Notes: generated from the letters alone by a model not told the origin. A DNA stretch of 64,000 nt from Nocardia sp. NBC_00565 (GCF_036345915.1 NZ_CP107785.1:2046001-2110000), one strand, 5' to 3'; counted from the stretch's first letter, positions 46,105-55,124 are shown. Numbers and translations are program-made.

Positions 46105-47630
46105 GCCCCTGCCTCCGTCCGGGTGTTCAGAATATTGATGCCGCGCACCAGGACCGCCGGGCAGCCGTGGCTGACCGCCGCGACCTGGCCGGGTTGGGCC
46201 TTTCCGCAGTTGAACGCGCCGCCGAGCCGCCAGGTGGACGGGCCGCCGACCGCCTCCATCGAACCCCAGAAGTCGGTGGTGGTGGCCTGATAGGCGACAT
46301 CGCGCAGCTGGCCGTCGAGCTGGCCGTCGCGGATGCGGAAGAAGCGCTGACCGGTGAACTGGAAGTTGTAGCGCTGCATATCGATCGACCACGACTTGTC
46401 GCCGACGATGTAGATGCCGTTCTCGACTCGGGAGATGAGTTCAGCGGTGCTGGTGTCGTTGTCGGGGTCCGGTTGCAGCGAGACGTTGGCCATGCGCTGG
46501 ATCGGCACATGGTGCGGGGAGTCGGCGTAGGAGCAGCCGTTCGAGCGATCCAGGCCCAGGCGCGGGGCGAAGACGCGGTCGAGTTGGTAGCCGACCAGCA
46601 CGCCGTCGCGGACCAGATCCCAGCGCTGCCCGGCAACCCCCTCGTCGTCGTAGCCGACCGAGGCGAGGCCGTGCACCTCGGTGCGGTCACCGGTGACGTG
46701 CATGATCGGGGTGCCGTACCGCAGCGTGCCGAGTTTGTCCGGCGTGGCGAACGAGGTACCCGCATAGGCGGATTCGTAGCCGATGGCGCGGTCGTATTCA
46801 GTGGCGTGACCGATGGATTCGTGGATGGTCAGCCACAGATTGGTCGGGTCTATCACCAGGTCGGTCGGACCCGCTTCGACGCTGGGCGCCTTCACCTTCT
46901 CGGCCAGCCATCCCGGGATCTGCGTGAGTTCCGCACTCCAATCCCAGATTCCGTCCGCGCCGGTGACGTACTCCCATCCGCGTCCCGCCGGGGCGGCGAG
47001 GGTGCGCATGGTCTCGAAGACGCCGGCTGCGGCGTCCACCGTGATCGCCTCGAGCTGCGGATGCAGGCGCACCCGCTGCTGGGTGATCGCGGAACCGGCG
47101 GTGTCGGCATAGAAGGTCTGTTCCTTGACCTGCAGTACCGAGGCGGTGACGTGGTCGACGCCGCCGGCGGCGGACAGCCGCCCCGAATAGTCCTGCAGCA
47201 GTGCGACCTTGTCGGTGGTCGGCACCGTGAACGGGTCCAGGTCGTAGGCCGAGACCCAGTGCGCGTTGTCGTAGCGAGGTTCGTCGGCGAGTTCGACGCG
47301 TTCGCGATTGAGGGCACGCAGGGTGGTCGCCACCGTGACCGCCCGGCGCGCCACCTCGGCGGCGGTGTCCGGGGTCAGCGCGGCGTGCGAGGCGAAACCC
47401 CAGGTGCCGTCGACGATCACGCGCACGGCGAAGCCGAGGTCGGTGGCATTACTGATCGCCTCGACCCGGCCGTCGCGCAAGCGGATCGACTGGGTGACCA
47501 GCCGGTGCACCCGCAGATCCGCGTGCTGGGCGCCCGCCGCGCGCGCCGCGGACAGCGCGGCGTCGGCGAGCGCGTGCAGTGGTAACGCAAGGAACTCGGC
47601 GTCCACATCTTTGGATGTCGCGATGCTCAC
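46101..47630 (-). CDS. tldD: Metalloprotease TldD
   Basis: This 509-residue zinc metalloprotease subunit has the catalytic HESIGH at residues 270-275, followed by the characteristic GHATEYDRAIGYESAYAGTSFA. The TldD C-terminal features GCSYADSPHHVPIQRM and GGAFNCGKAQPGQ are also present. TldD/TldE cleave unfolded peptides and take part in maturation of ribosomally made peptides such as microcin B17. The GTG at 47630 lies 7 nt after TACGTT on this strand (leaderless). It is first in a tldD-tldE operon. Confidence 0.93.
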   Translation of the reverse strand: MSIATSKDVDAEFLALPLHALADAALSAARAAGAQHADLRVHRLVTQSIRLRDGRVEAISNATDLGFAVRVIVDGTWGFASHAALTPDTAAEVARRAVTVATTLRALNRERVELADEPRYDNAHWVSAYDLDPFTVPTTDKVALLQDYSGRLSAAGGVDHVTASVLQVKEQTFYADTAGSAITQQRVRLHPQLEAITVDAAAGVFETMRTLAAPAGRGWEYVTGADGIWDWSAELTQIPGWLAEKVKAPSVEAGPTDLVIDPTNLWLTIHESIGHATEYDRAIGYESAYAGTSFATPDKLGTLRYGTPIMHVTGDRTEVHGLASVGYDDEGVAGQRWDLVRDGVLVGYQLDRVFAPRLGLDRSNGCSYADSPHHVPIQRMANVSLQPDPDNDTSTAELISRVENGIYIVGDKSWSIDMQRYNFQFTGQRFFRIRDGQLDGQLRDVAYQATTTDFWGSMEAVGGPSTWRLGGAFNCGKAQPGQVAAVSHGCPAVLVRGINILNTRTEAGA

Positions 47631-47637
47631 CCGACCA

Positions 47638-47643
47638 AACGTA
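47638..47643 (-). promoter_or_regulatory. -10 box TACGTT of tldD-tldE (leaderless)
   Basis: TACGTT ends 7 nt before the GTG at 47630 and rules out the longer upstream frame. Confidence 0.6.
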
Positions 47644-47762
47644 GTCGGTTCGGTGAGCGAGCGCCGCTTCCCGCGCGCTGGCGCAGACCATGTCGTCGGG
47701 TATCGGCCGCGCCACCGCACGAAATGCCCGGCGGTGCACGAAATGCCCAGCGCTGTGGTGAT

Positions 47763-48533
47763 TCAGACCATGGCCCCGGGGGTGGCGGTGACCAGGCCGC
47801 CGTCGATGAGCAGATCCTGTCCGTTGATATAAGACGCCTCATTGGATGCGAGGAAGGCGACCGCGGCGGCGACGTCGTCCGAGGTGCCGATGCGGCCCGC
47901 GGCCACCGCCGCGACGGCGGCGGCCTGGACTTCCGCAGAAGCTTCGGCATAGAACGCCGGGGTCGCGGTGTAGCCGGGGCTCACGGAATTGACCCGAATT
48001 CCCCTGGGTGCCAGTTCGGCCGCCAGCGTGCGGGCCAAGTTGTGCACGGCGGCTTTGGTCGCCGAGTAGAGGGCCGCGCCCCGCCCGCCCCGATGCAGTG
48101 CGAACGACGCGTTGATCACGATCGCGCCATGGTCGGCCAGCAGGGGCAGGGTCTTCTGGATGGTGAAGAATCCGGCCTTGAAGTTGGTATCGACGACGCG
48201 ATAGAACTCCGCCTCGGTCACATCGGTGAGCGGCTGGAACGCGCCGATGCCCGCATTGGCGAACACCACGTCCAGCCGTCCGTAGCGGGCCTCGATCGCG
48301 GCGGCCAGCGCATCGAGATCGGCGAGATTCGCGGCGTCGCCTGGTAGTGCGAGGACACGGTCCCCGCCGTCGAGCTCTTCGACCGCCGCGTCGAGGCGAG
48401 TCTTGTCGCGCCCGGTGATGACTACATATGCGCCCTCGGCGAGCAGTCGGTGCGCGGTGGCCAACCCCATGCCGCTGGTGCCGCCGGTGATGAGCGCGAT
48501 CTTGTCGGCGAATCGGGAACTGTGCGCGGGCAT
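47763..48533 (-). CDS. Short-chain dehydrogenase/reductase
   Basis: This 256-residue classical SDR has TGGTSGMGLATAHRL (cofactor site, residues 16-30), NAG at ANAGIGAF, and the catalytic Ser (INASFA) with YSATK. It ends SYINGQDLLIDGGL. It probably oxidises or reduces a small alcohol/ketone with NAD(P). GAAAGG precedes the ATG. It is divergent from an ArsR regulator, and a TGTTC-n10-GAACA palindrome between them suggests that ArsR represses this gene. Confidence 0.9.
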   Translation of the reverse strand: MPAHSSRFADKIALITGGTSGMGLATAHRLLAEGAYVVITGRDKTRLDAAVEELDGGDRVLALPGDAANLADLDALAAAIEARYGRLDVVFANAGIGAFQPLTDVTEAEFYRVVDTNFKAGFFTIQKTLPLLADHGAIVINASFALHRGGRGAALYSATKAAVHNLARTLAAELAPRGIRVNSVSPGYTATPAFYAEASAEVQAAAVAAVAAGRIGTSDDVAAAVAFLASNEASYINGQDLLIDGGLVTATPGAMV

Positions 48534-48558
48534 GGCACGACCTTTCAGAGAGTTGTAT

Positions 48559-48578
48559 TGTTCAAATACTTACGAACA
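48559..48578. promoter_or_regulatory. Palindrome TGTTC-n10-GAACA between SDR and ArsR genes
   Basis: It lies 26 bp upstream of the SDR start and about 40 bp upstream of the ArsR start, over the likely divergent promoters. It is a candidate ArsR operator. Confidence 0.55.
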
Positions 48579-48604
48579 GTTCGGCTGTATGTCAACAATC
48601 GAGC

Positions 48605-48610
48605 TATTCT
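48605..48610 (+). promoter_or_regulatory. -10 box TATTCT of the ArsR gene (leaderless)
   Basis: TATTCT ends 7 nt before the GTG at 48618, which precedes an ATG by one codon. Confidence 0.6.
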
Positions 48611-48617
48611 GGTTCGC

Positions 48618-48938
48618 GTGATGACGGCACATCCCGAGCGCACTCAGATCCAGTTGGCGAATGTGCTTGCCGCCATGGGTAGTCCGCTGCGGCTGCGCAT
48701 CGTGCGCGTGCTGGCGGACGGGGGCGAGCACACCTGCGGCTCGATCGTGGACGGGGTGGCCAAGTCGAATCTGACGCATCACTATCGGGTGCTGCGCGAA
48801 GCGGGGATCATCTGGCAGCGGCCCTCCGGCCGGGAGACACTACAGTCGTTGCGCCGCGACGATCTCGACGCCAGGTTTCCCGGTCTGCTGGACGCGCTGA
48901 TCGATGCGGCGTGCCTGGAGGCCGCCGCCGAAGTTTGA
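48618..48938 (+). CDS. ArsR-family transcriptional regulator
   Basis: This 106-residue winged-helix protein (LAAMGSPLRLRIVRVLADGGEHTCG, KSNLTHHYRVLREAGII, RETLQSLRRDDLDARFPGLL) has one Cys near the recognition helix but no classical metal site, so it may sense an organic ligand. It probably represses the divergent SDR gene through the palindrome at 48559-48578. The GTG start is set by a leaderless -10 box. Confidence 0.87.
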   Translation: MMTAHPERTQIQLANVLAAMGSPLRLRIVRVLADGGEHTCGSIVDGVAKSNLTHHYRVLREAGIIWQRPSGRETLQSLRRDDLDARFPGLLDALIDAACLEAAAEV

Positions 48939-49002
48939 TCACGGTTTGGCCGCACGGCGCGCGTGAAAGTCGTGCTTACCATACCCAAGTGGCGTTATGC
49001 CG

Positions 49003-49008
49003 TACTGT
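49003..49008 (+). promoter_or_regulatory. -10 box TACTGT of the TetR gene (leaderless)
   Basis: TACTGT ends 6 nt before the GTG at 49015. It overlaps the alternative ATG-initiated frame from 48997, so the GTG is the better start. Confidence 0.55.
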
Positions 49009-49014
49009 GCCCGC

Positions 49015-49668
49015 GTGCCGCCATCCGCCCTCCGCGATCGTAAACGGGAACGTACCCGCCGCGCCCTCCTCCAGGCAGCCGTCGAACTTTTCGAGGACAG
49101 AGGTTATGAGGAGACCACGGTGGCCGATATCGCCGCCGCGGCGGAGGTCGGAACCCGCACGTTCTTCAACTACTTCGCCAGTAAGGAAGAGTTGCTCTTT
49201 CCGGAGCAGGACGAACGGGTCCGCGCCGCGGTCGCGGCGATCGCCAGCCGTCGGCCCGGCGAGCGGCCGGTGGAAGTGCTGTTGCGGGCGTTGCGGGCGG
49301 CGGGCGACAACCCTGGCGAACACCTCGTCGACAATCTGAGCGCGCGCATTGCCGCACTGCGCGCACAGGTTTCGCGCACCGTGCCCGCGGTGAGCGGTCG
49401 CGCCGCGTACGCGCAACTGGTCGCGCAGCGCGAGATCGCGCGGCAGTTGCATATGGCGTTTCCCGCCGAATTGGACGAGGTCGGCGCGGCCGCGCTGGTC
49501 GGTGCGGTGGTCGGTGCGGTGTCCGGTGCGCTGACCGTGCTGTTCCAGAGTCCGATCGACGGCGCGGACGGGGAGCGGCTGCATCGCCGGATCCACGAGA
49601 CGACCTCGCGGGTGCTGCGACCATGGCTCGCGTCCAACACCACCATGCACACCGAAACCGTGCACTGA
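49015..49668 (+). CDS. TetR-family transcriptional regulator
   Basis: This 217-residue protein has an N-terminal TetR helix-turn-helix (RERTRRALLQAAVELFEDRGYEETTVADIA, VGTRTFFNYFASKEELLF) and an all-helical C-terminal ligand domain. The target is unknown. The neighbouring TSUP permease is convergent, so it is not an obvious partner. GTG 49015 is preferred over ATG 48997 because of the -10 box. Confidence 0.87.
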   Translation: MPPSALRDRKRERTRRALLQAAVELFEDRGYEETTVADIAAAAEVGTRTFFNYFASKEELLFPEQDERVRAAVAAIASRRPGERPVEVLLRALRAAGDNPGEHLVDNLSARIAALRAQVSRTVPAVSGRAAYAQLVAQREIARQLHMAFPAELDEVGAAALVGAVVGAVSGALTVLFQSPIDGADGERLHRRIHETTSRVLRPWLASNTTMHTETVH

Positions 49669-49669
49669 T

Positions 49670-50449
49670 TCAGCCGAACTGCTGCCAGCCCAATCGGATA
49701 ACCATGCCGATGACCACCACGAGCAGCACGACGCGCACGAACTTCGCGCCGTTGCGTAAGGCCATGTGGGAGCCGATGATCGCGCCCGCCACATTGCCGA
49801 CGGCCATAGCTGCGCCGAGCGCGAACATGATGTGGCCGGTGACGCCGAAGAAGATCAGCGCGCCGAAGTTGGACCCGCAGTTGATCACCTTCGCCATCGC
49901 CGCCGCGCGGACGAATTCGGTGCCGAGCAGGGTGGCGAAGGTGATGATGAGGAATGTGCCGGTGCCGGGGCCCAGTAGTCCGTCATAGAAGCCGATCAGT
50001 CCGGCCGCCAGCGCGATGACGAGTATGACCTTGCGTCGGGTGGGTGCATGGGTGGCCATAGTTATGCCGATCGACGGGCGCAGCGTGACGAACACGGCGA
50101 CCCCGACCAGCACCACCATCACGATCGGAATGAACAGGTCGCGATCGATGAGCGATACGGCGGCGGCGCCGGTGGCCGCGGTCACCGCCGCGATCGCCGC
50201 CGCGGGCAGCAGCGTCCGCCACTGCATCGGGACCTTGCGCGCGAAGGTGATCACCGATGCGCTCGTGCCGGCGACCGCGGCGAGTTTATTGGTGCCGAGC
50301 GCGGTCTGCGGGGCGATGCCCGGCGCGACGAGGAACAGTGTCGGCAGGATGATCAATCCGCCGCCACCCACCACCGCGTCTACCCAGCCCGCGGCGGTCG
50401 CGGCCGTTAGTAAGGCCGCCCAGTCTGCAAAATCCACCCGGTCAGCCAA
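49670..50449 (-). CDS. TSUP (TauE/SafE) family permease
   Basis: This 259-residue membrane protein has about eight predicted helices in two repeats. The family motif appears as GGGGLIILPTLFLVAPGIAP.TALGTNK in the first half and GLIGFYDGLLGPGTGTFLII in the second. Members export sulfite, sulfoacetate or other organosulfur anions, and the substrate here is unknown. The start is TTG at 50449, with GTG at 50437 as an alternative. It is divergent from the histidine kinase gene. Confidence 0.88.
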   Translation of the reverse strand: MADRVDFADWAALLTAATAAGWVDAVVGGGGLIILPTLFLVAPGIAPQTALGTNKLAAVAGTSASVITFARKVPMQWRTLLPAAAIAAVTAATGAAAVSLIDRDLFIPIVMVVLVGVAVFVTLRPSIGITMATHAPTRRKVILVIALAAGLIGFYDGLLGPGTGTFLIITFATLLGTEFVRAAAMAKVINCGSNFGALIFFGVTGHIMFALGAAMAVGNVAGAIIGSHMALRNGAKFVRVVLLVVVIGMVIRLGWQQFG

Positions 50450-50501
50450 GCAGATAACATGCGGGCTCGGCCGGGCGGCATCCGGCGGCTTCGGTCACAC
50501 C

Positions 50502-50507
50502 TAGGCT
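50502..50507 (+). promoter_or_regulatory. -10 box TAGGCT of the histidine kinase gene (leaderless)
   Basis: TAGGCT ends 7 nt before the GTG at 50515 and is too close to the ATG at 50509 for that codon to be used. Confidence 0.6.
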
Positions 50508-50514
50508 GATGGTC

Positions 50515-51690
50515 GTGCGTCGGTTCAGCCTGTGGCTTCGCGGAAAGCCCCTCATCTCGGATTCGATACTGGCCGCCGCGCTCATGCTGCTCGAGATTCT
50601 CGGCGTCGGCAATTCCGATCAGAAACTGGCGTATCTGGGGATCGGCCTCCTGCTGCCGGGGCCGGTGGCGTTCCGGCGGCTGTATCCGCGGGCCATGGCG
50701 GCCGCGATGCTCGGGCTCTCGATCGCCTCGACGCTGGTGAGTTACGCGTCCGGGGACAAGGCCGATCACATCGCGCTGTTCGGGCTCGGCATCATGCTGT
50801 ACACCCTGGTCGCATATGTCGGCCGTCGGGAAGCCCTGTGGTACGCGCTGGGTCTGGTCGCAGACAGCACCCTCTCATTTCTGTTGCTGCACAAGCCGGC
50901 TGGTTCGGATCTGATCTTCACCGCGATGTTCTACGCGCTGTGCTGGACCTTGGCCGAGTTCATCGGCGCGCGGCATGCTTACGACCAGGAGGTGGCGGCT
51001 CGGCTGGCGGTCGCCGACTACGATCGGGAACGCCGCGCCCACGATGCCGTCGCCGCCGAACGCACCCGTATTGCCCGCGAACTGCACGATGTCGTCGCGC
51101 ATGCGGTGAGCGTGATCATCGTGCAAGCCGACGGCGCGAAGTATGCGCTGCGCCGCGATCCCGATGTCGCCGAGCGGGCGCTGACCACGATCGCGGGCAC
51201 CGGCCGGGAGGCGCTGCGCGAACTGCGCCGCACCGTCGCGTTGCTGCGTATCGAACACGCACCGGATCAATTGCCGCAGCACGGCACCGCTGGTCTGGCC
51301 AAGGTGGTGGAGATGATGCGCGATACCGGTCTGGCGGTGGAACTCGAAATGACCGGTGAGCTCGACGACATCACGCCCGAGGTGAGTCTGGGCGTGCACC
51401 GCATCGTGCAGGAGTCGCTCACCAATACGCTGCGACATGCGGGTTCGCACCCGAAGGCGTGGGTGCGGGTGCAGCGCCGGGACGACGATGTGGTCATCGA
51501 GGTCACCGATTCCGGTGGGGTGCCGGTGGAGCAGGCCGCGAGTCCGATCGAGGGGGGCGGGATGGGGCTGGTCGGCATGCGCGAACGGATCGCCGTGCTC
51601 GGCGGCACGCTCGAAGCCGGTCGGATGCCCGACGGCGCGTGGCGGGTGCACGCGACGATCCCATTGGTGCGCGGCGGCGAAATCTGTTAG
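50515..51690 (+). CDS. Sensor histidine kinase (NarL-type, HisKA_3)
   Basis: This 391-residue kinase has five or six N-terminal membrane helices with no large extracytoplasmic loop (residues 15-150). A HisKA_3 domain follows with phospho-acceptor His191 in RTRIARELHDVVAHAVSV, then a HATPase_c domain (HRIVQESLTNTLRHAG, GGGMGLVGMRERI). It would sense a membrane or envelope signal. The response regulator gene begins 42 nt after its stop. Family DesK/NarX-like; stimulus unknown. Confidence 0.9.
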   Translation: MRRFSLWLRGKPLISDSILAAALMLLEILGVGNSDQKLAYLGIGLLLPGPVAFRRLYPRAMAAAMLGLSIASTLVSYASGDKADHIALFGLGIMLYTLVAYVGRREALWYALGLVADSTLSFLLLHKPAGSDLIFTAMFYALCWTLAEFIGARHAYDQEVAARLAVADYDRERRAHDAVAAERTRIARELHDVVAHAVSVIIVQADGAKYALRRDPDVAERALTTIAGTGREALRELRRTVALLRIEHAPDQLPQHGTAGLAKVVEMMRDTGLAVELEMTGELDDITPEVSLGVHRIVQESLTNTLRHAGSHPKAWVRVQRRDDDVVIEVTDSGGVPVEQAASPIEGGGMGLVGMRERIAVLGGTLEAGRMPDGAWRVHATIPLVRGGEIC

Positions 51691-51732
51691 CGGGTGCGGA
51701 AACCCGCTGGACGGTGCCGTTAGATTGGGGTC

Positions 51733-52392
51733 GTGCCGATTACCGTTCTCGTTGTCGACGACCAGGAACTCATGCGTATGGGTTTGAAGATGGTGCTCGG
51801 TGCGCATCCGGACATCGATGTGATCGGGGAGGCCGAGAACGGGGCCACCGCCATTGCACGGGCCAAGGAATTGCGGCCGGATGTGGTGCTGATGGATGTG
51901 CGGATGCCGGTGGTCGACGGCGTCTCGGCCACCCAGCGGATCGTCGAGGCGGGCGACGGCTGCAAGGTGCTGGTGATGACCACCTTCGATCTCGACGAAC
52001 ATGCGCTTGGCGCGCTGCGGGCGGGGGCGAGCGGGTTCCTGTTGAAGGACACGCCGCCGGAGGATCTGGTCTCGGCGATCCGGAGCGTGGCAGGCGGTGA
52101 CGCGGTGGTGTCGCCGAAGGTGACCAAGCGGCTGCTGGACCGGCTCATCGCCGATGATCCCGGCGGGATGCGCGATCCGGTGGTGCTCGAGGTGCTGACC
52201 GCGCGGGAACGCGAGGTACTCGAGCAGATCGCGGCGGGGCGCTCGAACGCGGAGATCGCCGAGCAGTTGTATCTGTCCGAGGCGACCGTGAAGACGCACG
52301 TCGGGCGGGTGCTCACGAAACTCGGTCTGCGCGACCGGGTTCAAGCGGTGGTGCTGGCGTACGAGACCGGGTTGGTTCGGCCGGGCGGATGA
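51733..52392 (+). CDS. Response regulator, NarL/LuxR type
   Basis: This 219-residue protein has a receiver domain ([16 protein letters not shown], phosphorylation at Asp55 in [12 protein letters not shown], Lys in [11 protein letters not shown]) and a C-terminal LuxR helix-turn-helix ([39 protein letters not shown]). It pairs with the kinase upstream. TAGATT lies 6 nt before the GTG, so a second leaderless promoter may serve it in addition to the operon promoter. Confidence 0.93.
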   Translation: MPITVLVVDDQELMRMGLKMVLGAHPDIDVIGEAENGATAIARAKELRPDVVLMDVRMPVVDGVSATQRIVEAGDGCKVLVMTTFDLDEHALGALRAGASGFLLKDTPPEDLVSAIRSVAGGDAVVSPKVTKRLLDRLIADDPGGMRDPVVLEVLTAREREVLEQIAAGRSNAEIAEQLYLSEATVKTHVGRVLTKLGLRDRVQAVVLAYETGLVRPGG

Positions 52393-52476
52393 GATCTCAG
52401 CGAGCTATCAGGCGGGATCGGGAGAAAAATCGGCGACCGCGACGTTGAACCGGGTAGATCGTCCGAAAGGATCGCC

Positions 52477-52959
52477 ATGCCCGCCGTACTGTTCGTGCTC
52501 TACGTCATCGTCGAGATCGCCGCGCTGATCGGCGTCGGCTCGCTCATCGGGGTGATGCCGACCATCCTGTTGCTCATCGCCGGTTCCGCGGCGGGCATGC
52601 TGCTCATCGGCTCCCAGGGCCGACGCGTCTTCGAACAGTTCCGCCGTGCGGGCCGCGGCGAAATCGAGCCGGGCACCGCCGTCGCCGATGGCGCGCTGGT
52701 CGCCGCGGGCGGGTTCCTGATGTTCATTCCGGGTCTGGTCACCTCGTTCGTCGGGCTGCTCCTGCTGCTGCCGCCGACCCGGTTCCTGGTCCGGCCGCTG
52801 GTAGCCGCCTTCGCCGCCCGGCGGTTCGGCCGTCTGGCCGCGGCCATGCCGTATCGAGGCGTGATCATCGATGGGGATGACGTCGTCGACGGCGTCGTGG
52901 TCACCGAGTGGTACGACGACCCCCGGCCGTCCACCCGGCCTGCGCTCGGGCGCGGCTGA
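52477..52959 (+). CDS. fxsA: FxsA family membrane protein
   Basis: This 160-residue protein has three or four membrane helices. The family pattern includes FVLYVIVEIAALIGVGSLIG, TILLLIAGSAAGMLLI and PGLVTSFVGLLLLLPPTR. FxsA suppresses F-plasmid exclusion of phage T7 in Escherichia coli, and its role in actinobacteria is unknown. M. tuberculosis Rv2053c has the same position near lnt. A GAAAGG site precedes the ATG. A hairpin at 52996-53013 follows. Confidence 0.9.
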   Translation: MPAVLFVLYVIVEIAALIGVGSLIGVMPTILLLIAGSAAGMLLIGSQGRRVFEQFRRAGRGEIEPGTAVADGALVAAGGFLMFIPGLVTSFVGLLLLLPPTRFLVRPLVAAFAARRFGRLAAAMPYRGVIIDGDDVVDGVVVTEWYDDPRPSTRPALGRG

Positions 52960-52995
52960 TCCCGCCGCCGCGTGGCCGGGAGTGTACTGAACGTC

Positions 52996-53013
52996 GCTCC
53001 GGTCGCCCGGAGC
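52996..53013 (+). terminator. Hairpin after fxsA
   Basis: GCTCCGG and CCGGAGC form a perfect 7-bp stem around TCGC, 37 nt after the fxsA stop. No U-tract is present. Confidence 0.5.
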
Positions 53014-53205
53014 GGCCGCGGTGCGAGGAGACGAATGGCCGCAGCGCCCGCTGCTGTGCTGAATCAGCGGGCCGCAGGATTTACGAAGGAATGGGCGCTC
53101 AGGCCAATCCCTCGCACCATCAAGAGTGTGCCACTGCCGTAAACCGTGCTAACTATCACCGTCGTGCCCATTTCGTGAGACGGGGCGAAGGACTAAGGTG
53201 GCCGG

Positions 53206-53472
53206 ATGGCGACCGAAGAGCTCACCGTCACGGTGAGCGAGGAGCTGGCGGCGGCGGTCAGGCAGGCCGCGGCGGCTGCGGGACAGTCGATTTCCGGATT
53301 CACGGCGGCGGCGTTGCGGCTGGAACTGATCGCGGTGGAGGCGGGCATGCGGGCCGCGCCCGATCGCGGTGGCGCGCCACCGAAGTATGCGGAGGTCATG
53401 GCGGTGCTCGCGGAGCCCGCGGACGTCTCGTTGCGGGCGGACTCGTTCGAGCGACCCGCAAGCGGTCGCTGA
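53206..53472 (+). CDS. Ribbon-helix-helix-like small protein
   Basis: This 88-residue protein begins TEELTVTVSEELAAAVRQAAAAAGQSISGFTAAALRLEL, a beta strand followed by two helices as in ribbon-helix-helix antitoxins or regulators. The C-terminal half is less ordered. No toxin gene lies next to it. TAAGGT lies 6 nt before the ATG (leaderless). The amidohydrolase gene follows by 53 nt. Confidence 0.65.
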   Translation: MATEELTVTVSEELAAAVRQAAAAAGQSISGFTAAALRLELIAVEAGMRAAPDRGGAPPKYAEVMAVLAEPADVSLRADSFERPASGR

Positions 53473-53525
53473 CAACGCTGTCCGACTTGTAGGACTGAAA
53501 CGCGCATACGGCAGACTGGTCGATC

Positions 53526-55124
53526 GTGAGTACCCAGTTGCTGATCGGCGGTCGTTTCTACAGTTCGAGTGCACCCGACGCGACGGCGATGGCCGTGACC
53601 GACGGCACGGTGGTGTGGCTGGGCGCCGAGCAACCGGGACGCGCGCTGCATCCCGATGCCGAGATCACCGACCTGGACGGCGCATTCGTGGCGCCCGCGT
53701 TCGTCGATCCGCACGTGCATGTGACGGCGCTGGGACTGAAGCTGACCGGACTCGATCTGTCGACGGCACGATCGCTGGCACAGTGCCTGGAGCTCTTACG
53801 CGCGTTCGCGGCTGCGCATCCCGATGGCGCGATCCTCGGCGACGGCTGGGACCAGACCGGCTGGCCCGAGGGTCGTCCGCCGACGATCGAGGAGATCGAC
53901 GCGGCGGTGCAGCCGGGTCGACAGGTGTACCTGTCGCGGGTGGACGCGCATTCGGCGGTGGTGTCCACGGCATTGCTCGACGCGGTACCGACGGTCACCT
54001 CGGCGGCGGGATTCACCCGCGGTGAACCGCTGCGCGCCGCAGCACATCACCTGGTGCGCGGTGCAGTCCTCGCGGGATTGGATCGCGCGCAACGGGATCG
54101 GGCGCGCAAGGCGGCGCTGGATTCGGCTGCCGCCCACGGCGTCGTCGCCGTGCACGAATGCGGGGGACCGGAGATCGCCGGGCGCACCGATATTCGCGAA
54201 CTGCTCGAGTTCGAGCACGGCGTCGAGGTCCGGGCCTATTGGGGTGCGGCGGTGCGCAGCGCGGGCGAGGCGCGCGAACTGGTCGCCGAACTCGGCGTGC
54301 ACGGGCTCGGCGGCGATCTGTTCGTCGACGGATCGATCGGCTCACACAGCGCTCGGTTGCGTGCGCCGTACGCCGACGCCGCCGGAACCGGCTTGGGCTA
54401 CCTCGACGCCGACAGCATCGCCGCACATGTGCGCGCCTGCACCGAGGCAGGCATCCAAGCCGGATTCCACGTCATCGGCGATGCCGCGATGGACGCGGTC
54501 GTCACCGGAATCGGGCAGGTCGTCGACGCGCTCGGCGTGCCGGCCGTCGCCGCGCGTGGACACCGAGTCGAGCACGCGGAGATGATCGATGCGAATCAGA
54601 TCGCCGAACTGGGTTCCTGGGGTGTAATCGCCAGCGTCCAACCGGGTTTCGACGCGACCTGGGGCGGACCCGACGGTATGTACGCCACCCGCCTCGGCCC
54701 CGAACGCGCCGCCACACTGAATCCCTTCGCCGCCATGGCCGCTGCGGGCATCGCCCTCGCCATCGGCTCGGACGCTCCCGTCACCGCGCTGGATCCCTGG
54801 TCCGCGATCCGCGCCGCCGTCAATCACCGCACCTCCGGCCACGGCCTGTCACCCCGAGCAGCCTTCGCCGCCGCCACCCGTGGCGCCTGGCGCGCCGGCG
54901 GCATCCGCGACGGCATCGCGGGCACCCTCGTCCCCGGCGCCCCCGCCTCCTACGCGATCTGGGACGCCGCCGACCTCGTCGTGGCCGCGGCCGCCGACAC
55001 CGTCCAACGCTGGTCCACCGACCCCCGCTCCCGAGTCCCCGGCCTCCCACCCCTCGACCCCGCCGCGGACCTCCCCACCTGCCTACGCACTGTCCACCGC
55101 GGAGTGACCATCCATGAGGCCTGA
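53526..55124 (+). CDS. Amidohydrolase family protein (YtcJ-like)
   Basis: This 532-residue metal-dependent hydrolase has the HxH of strand 1 in FVDPHVHVTALG, a later ligand region GDLFVDGSIGSHSA, AGFHVIGDAAMDAV and RGHRVEHAEMID, and the catalytic Asp in AIGSDAPVTALDPW. The YtcJ/AmiD-like branch hydrolyses N-acyl or formamide-type compounds, and the substrate here is unknown. The start is GTG. M. tuberculosis lacks this arrangement as far as I recall. It is co-directional with lnt. Confidence 0.87.
   Translation: MSTQLLIGGRFYSSSAPDATAMAVTDGTVVWLGAEQPGRALHPDAEITDLDGAFVAPAFVDPHVHVTALGLKLTGLDLSTARSLAQCLELLRAFAAAHPDGAILGDGWDQTGWPEGRPPTIEEIDAAVQPGRQVYLSRVDAHSAVVSTALLDAVPTVTSAAGFTRGEPLRAAAHHLVRGAVLAGLDRAQRDRARKAALDSAAAHGVVAVHECGGPEIAGRTDIRELLEFEHGVEVRAYWGAAVRSAGEARELVAELGVHGLGGDLFVDGSIGSHSARLRAPYADAAGTGLGYLDADSIAAHVRACTEAGIQAGFHVIGDAAMDAVVTGIGQVVDALGVPAVAARGHRVEHAEMIDANQIAELGSWGVIASVQPGFDATWGGPDGMYATRLGPERAATLNPFAAMAAAGIALAIGSDAPVTALDPWSAIRAAVNHRTSGHGLSPRAAFAAATRGAWRAGGIRDGIAGTLVPGAPASYAIWDAADLVVAAAADTVQRWSTDPRSRVPGLPPLDPAADLPTCLRTVHRGVTIHEA

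Noticed and set aside
46167..47585. Plus-strand frame of 472 codons opposite tldD
   Set aside because: It is a shadow of tldD, which has HESIGH and other conserved motifs.
53206..53472. Toxin-antitoxin module at the ribbon-helix-helix gene
   Set aside because: No toxin-like small gene lies directly up- or downstream, since the next gene is a 532-residue amidohydrolase.
53500..55117. Arg-rich plus-strand frames inside the amidohydrolase gene
   Set aside because: They are out-of-frame readings of a well-supported metal-dependent hydrolase.
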